NCBI GenBank assembly: GCA_022495995.1
Contig: JAFEMH010001243.1
Coordinates: 372,001 to 436,000, forward strand
DNA from: Adenophora triphylla var. japonica
Taxonomy: Eukaryota > Streptophyta > Magnoliopsida > Asterales > Campanulaceae
Direction: 5' to 3'
Length of the DNA: 64,000 bases
The number at the start of each line of letters is the position of its first letter. The first letter of the stretch is position 1. Position numbers and translations under genes: made by a program. Below the pieces are notes generated by a model. That model was not told the origin of the DNA. It was given only the letters and a program-made list of their open reading frames with translations, and did no database searches. Shown piece after piece: positions 43,458 through 54,085 of the stretch.

Positions 43458-43930
43458 GAATAGGGATGGTAATGGATCGGATTTTTTTTATTCGAATCTG
43501 ACCCAAATTTTAAATGCATTAACTGAACCTGAACTCGATTTAACCCGAATATGTAAGAACCTGCAATAAATTGCTCTGATCCAATCTGATTTATATTAAA
43601 AAAAAAAAAATCAGCCCAAATTTGTTTGACCCAAATTTATTTTTAATCACAAATTGAATGCTTATAAAAAAATAGTCCAAAATAATTAAAATTGCACCGA
43701 TAAACACAAATTAAAGAAATACAATTTAGGAAGATATTAAAGATACTTTACTTTTATTTTATATTAACCTTTTATTTAGAGTTCGGTTTGAATCAAGTCG
43801 GGTTTGGTTCGGCTCGATAGCATGATCCAAATTCGATTCTGAACCCACCCAGATTTTAAAAATTGTAAACCAAACTCTACTTTTTAAGATTAGATCAACT
43901 TTGGTTCAAATCGGGTTCGATCGTAAGGAC
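43458..43930. mobile_element. Decayed repeat related to the hAT MITE at 49162
   Basis: The left end TAGGGATGGTAATGGATCGG resembles the inverse of the right end of the hAT MITE (GATTGCCATCCCTA). The interior is rich in GGTTCGGCTCGAT and CGGGTTCGAT words. A matching right terminus was not found, so it is truncated or rearranged. Confidence 0.45.
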
Positions 43931-44104
43931 ATAGGATTTCAAATTATGGCACCTTTGAGCAATTCAAGTAATGAAACAAATATCAATTTTGACTTTCTCC
44001 TAGATGACCGTTATGGGAAAACTACAAATATTATGATGATTTGATGATCTAATTTAGACTGAAGAATTAGAATATTTAAGGAGAAACTATTATGAAACCC
44101 ATTA

Positions 44105-44384
44105 CTCCCTCCGACCCACGATAATTTATAAAATTAAATTTTCTTTTTGGACGTCTCACAATAATATATAACTTTCCTAAAATGAAAAGAAATCTTTACT
44201 ATTCCCTCCCCTCATTCTCTCTCCTACATTATTTTAATACTCACATCACCATAATAATTTACTATTCTTTCCACTCATTCTCTCTCCTATTTTATTTTCA
44301 CACTCACAGCACTTTCAATATAATACTTCCTCCTTAATTTCCGCGCCGAACTAAAAATTCTATATTTCTATGGGACGGAGGGAA
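44105..44384. mobile_element. Stowaway MITE (Tc1/mariner)
   Basis: The TIRs CTCCCTCCGACCCA (44105-44118) and TGGGACGGAGGGAA (44371-44384) carry the Stowaway signature. TA duplications flank it (44103-44104, 44385-44386). 280 bp, AT-rich, with TCATTCTCTCTCCTA repeated internally. Confidence 0.95.
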
Positions 44385-44386
44385 TA

Positions 44387-44914
44387 TATTTTACGAGCAA
44401 GATTATTGAGCATCCATTCAAATGGCCCAAATGAGTCTCGAGTTACAGCCTGCATAAATTGGATCATTATCAGGGTTATATATTGTTTGGGCACATGGGC
44501 TACTTATCAAGAAAACCAATAAAAAAATCTCTTCATCCAAAAATGTCCATTTTTATTTATAATTATTAGAATGATAAAATTAAACATTTATTATGAGAAA
44601 ATGAAGGCAGAAAAAGGTTCTTTTGTTCCGTTAAAGAAAATATGTAAATATAGTTTAAATTATAATATTAAATGAAATTCAATAAATGCTTTTGATGATG
44701 CCAAGAAATATGGGCCACTATAGGGATAGCAAAAGATGCAGAATAGCTCTCATAATCGTCATGCGGGTCGGCTGAATAACTTCAAGAAATAGCACATATT
44801 TAGGGACGTGGGGTTGCCCCGCTATAACCCTTTGGGTGAGAATGAGATAGTGTTTATGGAAATAAATTCAATGCGAAAATAAAAGAGAACTTTAAAGAGA
44901 GAGTATAATGTAGA
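44387..44914. other. Intergenic stretch, nothing recognised
   Basis: AT-rich sequence without ORFs or repeats that I can support. Confidence 0.4.
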
Positions 44915-45554
44915 TGTTGGGTTTGATTACATCTAACTTGATAACAAATTATGTGATTGAAAAAGGGTAAATCAGTAGTTCATGTGACTGACGAAAGGGA
45001 GTGGTCCGGTTCCTTGGGTTCTTGCACCCAACGGCTGTTGCAAAACAATGTGGAGCTGAGGGGATGATCGCGCCAAGTTGCTGTACAGAATGGGCGGTCG
45101 TGCGCCATATTGGGGCGATCGCGCCCAAGTCTTCCACACAGACGGGGAGATCGCGCTCTCTAGGGAGCGATCTCACGCCTTACCCGTTTTGGCTCTGATG
45201 AGTGGCAGATTTCGTGCAGGATTAGAAAACCCTGCAGGGTTAGAAATAGCAGTATAAATAAGTCATATTCTCTAACAGTTTGTATGATGTAATTCATAGT
45301 GTGATAGAGATCAATAATTCTAGGTGTTACAAGGGTTTTCTTGTTATTCTGTTTCTCTAGATCTAGGGTTTGCAAATTTGTGAATTCTTGTGATCAAGAA
45401 TCCGTTTTAGATTATAGATTATATTTGGTGATTGCAAGTTGATAATAATATTCTTGCCTTATGTCCGTGGACGTAGCCAAGTTGGTAAGCCACGTATATC
45501 GTTGTGTTGTCTGATTGATTTATTTTATGTCTTCTAAATAGATCTGTTATAACA
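44915..45554 (+). repeat. 5' LTR of E10
   Basis: 640 bp, TGTTGGG ... TATAACA. TATA box at 45253-45260. Inverted repeats GCGGTCGTGCGCC, GGCGATCGCGCC and the hairpin GAGATCGC / GCGATCTC lie at 45086-45176. Confidence 0.85.
45253..45260 (+). promoter_or_regulatory. TATA box of the E10 LTR
   Basis: TATAAATA in the context CAGTATAAATAAG, at a normal position for a copia LTR. Confidence 0.55.
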
Positions 45555-45557
45555 AAC

Positions 45558-45568
45558 TGGTATCAGAG
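45558..45568 (+). other. PBS of E10, initiator-Met tRNA
   Basis: TGGTATCAGAG follows the LTR end after AAC, the standard copia arrangement. Confidence 0.9.
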
Positions 45569-45639
45569 TTGGTCAGGTTGATAAAGGTATAGGGTTTTTC
45601 GCTGCAGAAGAAGATTAGAATAGGAATCGAATCACTAGT

Positions 45640-46900
45640 TGACAAGTTCAATGGGAATAATAGTTTTTCGCTTATGCAAATCAAGGTGAAGGCCTTGTTG
45701 AGAGACAAGGGTTTATGGGATCCGGTAGCTGCTTCAATCAGAAATCGCCAGGATTTGAAGTGGAAAACAGTAGCAGTTTCCATATGTGATGTCGCGGCTG
45801 CAACAACAGAGGGTTCGGAGAAGGCAGATGAGAAGGAAGCAGCAGATCTGATCGCGATAGATGATAGGGCCCACTTTAAAATTATCAGGTGCTTAGATGA
45901 TGATGTTCTGGCGGATATTGCAGATATTGATTCCGGTAGTGCTTTTGTGGCTTGCGTTGGAAGATATGTATCTCTCATGATCATTGACCAACAAGCTATA
46001 TCTGAAGCAGAAGTTGTACTCGCTCCGAATGATGGAAGGTACGCCCATTAGGGATCATATAGATCAATTTACATTTTTATTACTTGAATTGCGTAATATT
46101 GATGTTAAGGTTGAAGATGAGGATACTGCTCTTATGTTGTGTCTTTTTACCACTGTCATATGAGGGATATGTGGATTAATGCGTTAATGGTAAGGATATG
46201 GTTACTTTGGAATAGGTTAAGAATAATCTCAAGACCAGAGATCTGTGCCGCAAGACGAGCGGTTTATCTACAGAATCTCAGTCAGCAGGATTTATTACAG
46301 AAGGCAATAGGGGCCAAGGTAGGAGAAATAAGGCTTCTTCTAAAAGGGTTCCAAAACCTGGAGATGTCTGCAGTTACTGGGAGGAAAAGGGGCATTGGAA
46401 ACGTGAATGTCCAAAGTTGAATAAGAACGAGCAGTTTTGGTGTACTGCAGAATGGCAGAAGACGATGAGGAGGACTATGCTCTAGTAACTGAAAAAGACA
46501 AAGGTATGAAAGATACATGGATTCTTGATTATGAGGCTTCTTATCACATGTGTTAGTACAGGGACTGGTTTGCAACATGCGAGGAAAGGGAAGGGGGTGA
46601 TATTTATATTGCTAATGGTTCAATCTGCAAGATAGTTGGCATGGGTTCTATAATGGTGAGAACTTCAGGTGGTAAGTTTTGTACGTTTAAAAAGGTTAGA
46701 CATGTTTCTGAAATAACGAAGAATCTGATATCGCTTAGTCGGCTAGACAAGATGGGATACAGTTTCAAAGTGAAGGGGGAGCAATAAATGTCTGTGTTTG
46801 AACGTGATTCTGAAAGGGGTAAAACAAGGTTCCTTGTACGTCCTCCAAGGTTCTACGATTTTGGGTTTGGGTGTCAAGAATCGTATAACAAAGGATATGG
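45640..46900 (+). pseudogene. copia gag and protease remnants of E10
   Basis: The gag start resembles LVDKFNGNNSFSLMQIKVKALLRDKGLW, a standard copia Gag opening (45636-45720). A first frame ends at 46049. Later pieces include LELRNIDVKVEDEDTALML near 46083 and a knuckle at 46367 where the second Cys is Trp (CSYWEEKGHWKREC). A protease-like piece follows (WILDYEASYHMC near 46520, where the usual D-S/T-G region is D-Y-E), with stops at 46554 and 46786, then a GSIMVRTSGGKFCTFKKVRHV-like segment near 46640. Multiple stops and frame changes; inactive. Confidence 0.8.
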
Positions 46901-47468
46901 TAGAGACACATATGAAGGAAGCATGTTGAATGGCTTCGTGTGAGGTGGTTGACAAACAGGTGGAGCATCAAGTCACTCAAGGTGGAGTTGAACTTGGCAA
47001 GCCACGGTTAGTAGGTCAACGCACACAATTGGTAAGCGAGGAAGGAATCTAAGTAAAAGGTAGATATTGTTGGAGATTTCACGGATATGGCCGCTTCATC
47101 TGTTTGGGTTGGAAAGATTCAATGTCGACTGAATTTGCCCAATTGTCGGTTGGGGAAATTTTGATTGCCTACTGCAGTGACACATTTTGGTGTCTAGGAG
47201 ACACATTGGTGTTCTCGGCGAAACACAGTTTGGGTGTATAGGGGGATACATTTGGGTGCCTGAAAGACACGTTTGTTTACTTGTTAAACAAGTCTGATCA
47301 ACTGTTACAGCAAGTGTTTTGTTGTTCGGCGTAATACATTTGGGTATCTAGGAAGATACAAATTTTTTGGTTGTTCGGAGGACAAGTTTTGGTGTTTGGC
47401 GTAAGACATCTGAGGCAGAGTGGAGTTTTGGTTTTGTGATCGGGAGGTTAGATATCAATGTGAAAATT

Positions 47469-47655
47469 TGTTGGGTTTGATGTCATCTAAATTGAGAACA
47501 AATTAGGGGATTGAATAAGGGCAAATCAGTAATTTATATGAAATGTGGAAGGGAGCGACCGCGCCAAGTTATTGTACAGATTGGGCGGTCGTGCGCCATA
47601 TTGAGGCGATTGCGCCCAATTCTTCCACACAAACGTAGCGATCGTGCCCAACCCA
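47469..47655 (+). repeat. Truncated 3' LTR of E10
   Basis: It matches 44915-45140 with substitutions and a deletion, then stops near GATCGTGCCCAA; the TATA and U5 parts are gone. Confidence 0.75.
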
Positions 47656-47714
47656 TAGATGTAGGTAAAAAGACAAGAAAAATATTAAAACAAATGAGAT
47701 GTTGGATCGGATGA

Positions 47715-48030
47715 CATATAGGGTGCGCTCTCGAGTTTAAATTAGGAAAGAAAGGAAAGGAAGTGGGAGAAAATTTAAAACATTTTCCTTCCTGCTTGTG
47801 CTCCCGAGTTTTTCTTGGAGGGAAGTGAAAGGAAAGAAGGGGAAAACTTTTAAAATTTTCCTTCCTTTCAATTCCTTCCAAAAGTGGGAGGAATTGGAAG
47901 GAAAGAAAATTTTATTAAAGAAATTTTCTGATATACCTATTTTACACTTTAAAATAAAACTCTTCTTCTTTTATTAAGGATAAATATGTAATTTAAACTT
48001 TTTTTCTTCCTAAACTCGAAAGCAATCAAG
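47715..48030. mobile_element. Candidate MITE with GCTCTCGAGTTTA-like termini
   Basis: The left GTGCGCTCTCGAGTTTA pairs inversely with the right TAAACTCGAAAGCAAT. The interior holds further inverted purine/pyrimidine stretches (GGAAGGAAAGAAAATTTT, TTTCCTTCCTTTCAATTCC). No clear TSD. Superfamily unknown. Confidence 0.45.
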
Positions 48031-48237
48031 AGATAAATTGAATTCTCTCCCCTTCTCTTCTCTTCTCTTCTCCTATCTCCCTTAAAATCTCAGGAGCAGG
48101 CCCATAGCATTAAAAATCTATTGAAATCTGAATTTGGATCCCAAAATGATTCAAAAAAATAAAATTATGTGCTAAAATGAGAAATTACATATTTGTACTT
48201 TGTAGTCATGTATACACCATGTAAATGACTGATATAA

Positions 48238-48238
<1 letters not shown>

Positions 48239-48268
<30 letters not shown>
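48239..48268. repeat. (CT)15 microsatellite
   Basis: Uninterrupted TC/CT run. Confidence 0.97.
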
Positions 48269-48269
<1 letters not shown>

Positions 48270-48272
<3 letters not shown>

Positions 48273-49153
48273 CGAAGAATCAGTTTTTGTTTTTTCGGTC
48301 ATAGCCTTCGGCAGTGGTTCGACAATATTTTTTTCAATCAATCCCTTTATCGAATTTCCTCCCCTACCTCCACCTAACAAAATCCAATCATTATTATTTC
48401 TGATTTGCTTTTTATTATTTAAAAATTATAAATTCAGTTTCGACAAAGAAGAAGTGGGTTATGACAATAACAACATGTTATCAGATCTAAGACTCACAAA
48501 AGTGTTTCCAAACAATTTCATTTTTCTGAAAATTGGATTGAAGATGATCTTCATTTTCAGCATATCGAACACTTAATCTCATGTTATTTTTTCTTTTCTA
48601 ATTTGGGATTTTTTTTCTAAAATATTGATTTTTAAAAATTTAAATACCAAATTAACATTGATGAAATAGTATTTACCAAACTAGCACTTTTTACTTGGAT
48701 TCCGGAATTGATAATTCCAGAATTAGGTAATCCAGAATTACCAATTTCGAAATTCAATTTTTTTTTCAAAACTGAAATTAGCAAAATATTTTTTCTGTAA
48801 AAAAAAGCGAGCGAAATCAAGTACAGAAAGCGGTAAAAGGGAAGAAAGGTATACCTGTTTGTTGAAAATGGTCGGAATCTAGCAACGAAATCAACTACGC
48901 CGGGAAAATCAAGTGTCGCCGGAGATTTTGGGCTCAAGAACACGGTGGGTTTTCGAAACTCTTGGTTTCGCTCTCAATAATCAAGGTGCCGAAAGGTTAA
49001 ATTGAAAAAGGAATTTGTTTTTTATACTCAACAAACTGGGTCAAACCCGAAAGCTAAACGGGTCCATGGGTTTGGCGCCCCCAACAGTTAATGCGTGTGT
49101 CGGTTTTCAAGGCATTTCAGAGCTTCGTGGGACGCGCCCATCATGGCACCATC
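48270..49153. other. Intergenic stretch, nothing firm
   Basis: The minus strand has an open frame ending before a CAG|GTATAC splice-like site at about 48852, but without an ATG. It could be a host exon remnant; I cannot support more. Confidence 0.3.
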
Positions 49154-49161
49154 GACCCGGC

Positions 49162-49696
49162 TAGGGTGTCAATTTAACCGAACCCGATCTGTTTCGAAGA
49201 GTGATCCGATCCGAAATTTTCGGATTTGGTAGGGTTTTTCATGATCCGATCGGATTTCGGATCGGATTCGATTTAGGCATGACCCGATCCGAGATCCGAT
49301 CCGATTTCCTTCAAATTATTATCCGATCTGATATCCGATCCGAAACCCGATCCGATCCGCTTTCATTAACCTTACTGTTTTTCATTTTTACCCCTCATGT
49401 TCTTTAAATTTGCATTTATGTCTTCCTTATATAAGGAAAAATCTAAATCTAAGATATTTTTCCAATCCTTTCTTTGAATTTAAACTCCAAATTAGTTGAG
49501 TTCGAATCGGATCGGATCAAGTAAGTTCGGATCGGATCGGTTGAGTAACCAAAAAAAAATTACAGCTTCGGATCGGATCTCGGATCGGGGCTCAGATCAA
49601 GTAAGTTCGGATCAGATTCGGATATGGCTTTCTAGTATTCGGATCGGATTCGAATCGGGACTGATCCGACCTGATCCGATCCGATTGCCATCCCTA
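49162..49696. mobile_element. hAT MITE built of GATCCGAT arrays
   Basis: Termini TAGGGTGTCAAT and ATTGCCATCCCTA form imperfect TIRs. The flanks GACCCGGC (49154-49161) and GACCCGAC (49697-49704) are an 8-bp TSD with one mismatch, the hAT length. The interior consists largely of GATCCGATC / GATCGGATC words in both orientations (49200-49375 and 49500-49690) around a short AT-rich centre. 535 bp, no transposase. Confidence 0.85.
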
Positions 49697-49704
49697 GACC
49701 CGAC

Positions 49705-50500
49705 AGATAATGAAACGACGCTTACATGAAGCGACTCCGACAGAAAAATTTACCAAGGCCCAACAAACACATAAATGCCCCAACTATAAGGGCCGAGGAG
49801 ACCTCTCTCGTATACCGAGATCGCCTCCATAGAAGACGAGGTGCCTTCCTCGGCCTTGATGTTGTCAACGGGCTCCCCATATTACTTATTCCTTTCCCGG
49901 CTCATCATGGACCGAGAGGTCATGAATGAGGAGGAGAGAAAAGTTCGCACCTCGTCATATCTCCATATGACGAGGAGGCAAAATCATTCACCTTGGCATA
50001 TCTTCATGTCGACAGATCTTCATATGACGAGGAGACAAAATCATGCACCTCGGCGTCCCTGCACATGTCGAAATAAGGATTTTACTCTCCTCGGCTTTTC
50101 GGCAAGTAGCTCTTACAATCCTAGTCAAACAAGGATTAAGCAGTTATAATCCAATCAGGATTGTACCCATCTACATCAATTCAAATCAAATAAGGACTCT
50201 CTAACAGATATAATCCTCCTAGGATTATACCTTATCTCTTTACAGTCCAAGTTCAACATGGATTCTGTCAATCCATCATTATAAATACAAGCCATAATTT
50301 TCATATTCTGGTACGTTACTTTTGATATTCTGAAACTCTGTCAATTTAGTTTCTCTCAAACCGTGAACTTATTCTCACGCCGAAGGGCCTTCGCCGAAGA
50401 AGCCCCGGCTTAGTTTACGTGTTTTGTCTTATTTTTAGGCTTAGCAATTGTCGGAGCAAACCATCGCTTGAATTTGGGTTGATTTGAAGATTTTGACATC
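49705..50500 (+). repeat. E9: LTR-like fragment or solo LTR
   Basis: It has a TATA box (TTATAAATA, 50279-50287), a short duplicated segment (CATATGACGAGGAG then CAAAATCAT, at about 49967 and 50022), a CGAAGGGCCTTCG palindrome near 50382, and a tail like the end of a gypsy LTR (TTTTGACATCATCA). No matching second copy, PBS or TSD was found. The boundaries are uncertain. Confidence 0.4.
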
Positions 50501-50517
50501 ATCAATTACAATTAAGT

Positions 50518-51420
50518 GAATCAACCAAAATTGAAATGGGATTATCTTTCCAAGGATAAAGTTGTTAGACAATATCTATACAATCGAGCACAAATGAGAA
50601 AAGAATTACAATGAATTAAAATATAATATACAACATAAAATTAATAAAGAGAAAACCGTAAATTCATTGTCTTGAGTTTGCTTGAATCCGTGCAGTAACC
50701 TTCTTGAATCGTCATCTTGAATTTGCTTGAATCCGAGTCGTGTGTGGCACACTCTCCTTAAGACTAATTCGCCCCCTCACTACGAGTGCTCAAGGTCTTC
50801 AATGGACGTTAGTCTCCCAGGACAAAATGGATGAACCGGAACAACTTTGCACTTAAAGTTTTCCGGCGAATTTCCCTATGCTTGGACAAAATCACCATGG
50901 ATATTTTTCTAGGAGGCCAAAGGAAGAAGATAACAAATTGCAAGAGGGAGGGTGGAAAGATTGATGAAAAAACATTCTAGTTTCTTGTTGTGGGTAACTC
51001 TCATTTTGCTCCACCAAAAGTCCTAGGATTTTATATGAAGGTCCTTTCAATTTGTAACCCCAAGACTCTTGTTATGTATCCAATTAATTCCTTAATAATT
51101 TGGATTTATGAAACATCAATATCCAATTAATCCCTTAATAATTTGGATTTATGGAACATCATCAATATCCAATTAATCCCTTAATAATTTGGATTTATGG
51201 AACATCAATATTTTGATGAAGTTTCAAAAGTTACACTTTCAACCCATCAACTTTGAGCTATCATATCTTTCTTATCCAATATCAAATTGAACATCTAGAT
51301 ATTTCATTTTCATGTTCTCACAACATGGAACATGAACCCACAATAATCTTTGCCAAACGACAAACGATTCATGTAAGGAAAATACACAATTTCCTTCACA
51401 TAAAACGAATTTTTCCAACA
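50518..51420 (-). repeat. 3' LTR of E8
   Basis: The element-strand start TGTTGGAAAAATTC at 51420 follows a PPT, as in many copia elements. A TATA-like CATATAAAATCC lies at 51027-51038. The U3 carries a triple 43-46-bp repeat. Confidence 0.6.
51078..51209. repeat. Three tandem 43-46-bp repeats in the E8 U3
   Basis: Copies at 51078-51120, 51121-51166 and 51167-51209 begin ATCCAATTAATYCCTTAATA and end ACATCAAT; the middle one has an extra ATC. They lie upstream of the E8 TATA-like box. Confidence 0.95.
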
Positions 51421-51429
51421 ATCCCCCAC

Positions 51430-52985
51430 ATGAAGAAAATTAATGAAAAGTTTGGTGATAGAGTCCGGCAGACGAAAACTTGCATACGATAGGTGTGGGA
51501 ATGCCCATTGAACCTTCGCTCGTACAAGCATATTTACTCTACTCGCAAGTCGGTAGACGCGATGTCCTTGAACCGTTATGCTTTTTGTGTAGCCGATCAT
51601 ATACTTGACACAAGTAACGTCCTAACATAGTTCAATTCTCATAGCTATGTTCATTCATGGCCCTGAACATTTTGCCTGGTTCTGTGAGAGGGTCTAAGAA
51701 TTGAGCCTCCCACAATTCTCCTCGAAGCGGCCCCACTTCTCTCTCACAGAGGTGATTTCTTAAAGGTAACCCGTATTACCCCGCTCGAATTTTCGACGCG
51801 TAAGAATCATTAAAAGCCATAAGCTTATCCTTGTCCTTTCGGAATGTCACTAACAGGAATGGACTTGGGTTTGGTTCCCCCACAGTGACGCTGCAAGTCT
51901 TTTAACAGTTAGGTTGTCCCATTGAATCTAGTTCTTGGGATCTCCAGTCATCTAGATTGGGTTTTCCGTTGTGTTTAACTTTTAAGAGGCTTACGTCTCA
52001 TTCCCCTCATCGAACTTTCAACTAACTCTCTATTTAACCCTTTGGTTAACGGATTCGTTTTTCATTTGACTTCACATTGTCAAATTAGTTGAGAGTAGTT
52101 GTTTAATGGTATTATGTCTTAGACATAAATGTCTAGACTACCATTACACACATTGCTATATGTCATGTCAATCATAAATTGAATTTAGCAATATAACATC
52201 TTGCTAACACAAGCTTTATCCATGGGACAAGTGTTAACGCAAATTCATTCTAGTGATTTTATATTAATCCTATCAAATTTATCAAGAATATCCAACTAAT
52301 GACTTGTTTAACAACGAGTCCATTAGTTTTCCTTGAATTTGAATCAAATGATCAAATTTACTAGAATTTTTCTTAGTTTAACATTACTTTTGGATTTAAT
52401 TAATAAAGTGACGTAGTCACTCTTGTTTAAATTCACACAATCAAATATTTGATGTCATTATCTTTGTACTTGTCTCTAGTCATACAATGACTTTACAAAT
52501 TAGCACATTTTCTTCTAGGTTCCATTTCTTGAACCGTTTCAATACTTTGATCTATTTCATTCAAAGTATCATATATTCACTTCCAAGAATTTTACATCAA
52601 TACTTGATTTCCATTGATTTTATTTTCTTTTGATTTTTATATATATTCAAACTTATTGAATCATATATAACAAACCAATATCCACAATTGTTATGAACAT
52701 AACTCTTGAAACATAATCCACCATTTAGTAACCAAATTCAATTTCTTTGGTAATTGGACTTGCTACTTTGCGAAACACCCCACATTAACAAGTGTACGTA
52801 GGCCTACGTTTTCATAATTCATATGGACATCTCATTGTTTTTTTGGGAAAACCTTTCGAAAAGGTAATTATTTTCCAAAGTATACTCACCCCCACATTTT
52901 CAGGGTAGTTCTAAAATTAGCAATAATGCTAATTTTCATTATTAACACCATTTGATCATGGTGTACATTGTGGACACTTTGTTTC
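51430..52985 (-). other. Non-coding 3' part of E8, nothing recognised
   Basis: No frame with a copia RNase H motif can be supported. One hairpin, CTGTGAGAG / CTCTCACAG, spans about 51680-51742. Confidence 0.4.
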
Positions 52986-52989
52986 ATTG

Positions 52990-53930
52990 CTCATACACAA
53001 CAAACCCCACGGATTGTTCTATGTAAATTTTCTCTTCTAAATCGTCATTTAGAAAGGTTATTTACATCCATTTGATGTATTTCAACTTTTTTTTACTATG
53101 CAGCAATTGCAAATACAACTCTTTATTCTCGTGATGAGAGAATAAGTATAAAAGTAATCAAGGTCTTCATTTTTCATGTAATCCTCAATTACAAGTCTAG
53201 CCTTGTACTCATTGATTGTTCCATCGGTCTTCATTTCCTTTTTGAAAATTCACTTAGGGGCGTTTGTTTTTTTATTTTAAGCCTTATTTGCCTCTTAACA
53301 CTTATTCATTAAGAGGATTAGAGAAATAAGTGTGTTTGTTTTTTTTTTTGAAATAAGGCTTGTTAGGCTCTTAAAGTCCTCTTAATTTTAAGAGGTTAAA
53401 ATTTTGCTGAATTGCCTCTGAAAGCCACTGTTTCATATTTGGTTTTGGGTAATTTTTTTTTAAACTGTTTACTGTTTCATAATACATTTACGATTTTTTT
53501 TTTTTTTTTTTAATTTTTTTTTTTTAACTGTTTCAGATAATGAATTCAGATACAAAATCAAACAACTTATCCAATTCAGAATTCAGTTTTCAGTTGCTGC
53601 CTCTTAATCATTCAGCCATTTTCAGAACTGAAATCAGATTTCAGCACTTATCACTTAAAAAAAACAAAAACCCCCTTATATGTTAGTGATTTACTACTCG
53701 GAGGTAAATCCACTAGTTTCCAAGTGTGATTTTCCAAGATGGAATCAATCTTACTTTTAATGGCCTATTTCCACAAAGATCCTTCCAAAGAGCTCAATGT
53801 CTTTATAACTTTGTGATACACTTTCTATTAAGGAAGTTAGAAAATCCGGGCCATAGAATTTTCTTATCCTACCTCATTTGCTATGTTGAGGTCATGCCTC
53901 TTCTTTATCATTCCTTATGATAAGTTTCTT
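52990..53930 (-). pseudogene. copia reverse transcriptase remnant of E8
   Basis: Right of the MITE the minus strand reads like SIDSILENHTWKLVDLPP (about 53750-53695). Left of it come FKKEMKTDGTINEYKARLVI (53250-53190) and a decayed segment ending in a HQMDV-like word near 53070. These are the first conserved blocks of copia RT. Stops and shifts are frequent and the YVDD box is not visible. A Harbinger MITE splits the region. Confidence 0.75.
53257..53675. mobile_element. Tourist-like MITE (PIF/Harbinger)
   Basis: The left GGGGCGTTTGTTTTTTTA and the inverse of the right AAAAAAAACAAAAACCCCC form TIRs. The 3-bp TTA duplications (53254-53256, 53676-53678) match Harbinger. 419 bp, with GAATTCAG words and a long T-run (53490-53526). 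Confidence 0.8.
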
Positions 53931-53934
53931 CTTC

Positions 53935-54080
53935 TTCTATTGAATCATGAATCTGTTTAAATGAGTTTGCCTCATCATTTAATTTATACGGAAACATATT
54001 CTTAAAGAAAAAAGTGCTTCATGATTCCATTATTGAATCTTGAATTCATAAACACAAATTCTATAATCACAACTATTGTA
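53935..54080 (-). other. E8 interior left of E4, decayed
   Basis: Non-coding now; continues at 63025 beyond E4. Confidence 0.4.
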
Positions 54081-54085
54081 AGCAT

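Larger units (their letters stand above)
44915..47655 (+). mobile_element. E10: copia deletion derivative (gag-protease only)
   Basis: The 5' LTR (44915-45554), iMet PBS, copia gag, protease-like tail and a truncated 3' LTR (47469-47655) are present. Integrase, RT and RNase H are missing between about 46900 and 47468. Both LTR starts read TGTTGGGTTTGAT and share the GGGCGGTCGTGCGCCATATT cassette. Confidence 0.85.

Noticed and set aside
48632..48943. Minus-strand frame that could be a first exon of a host gene
   Set aside because: It begins at GTG rather than ATG, and only one splice-like site is seen; no partner exon was found.
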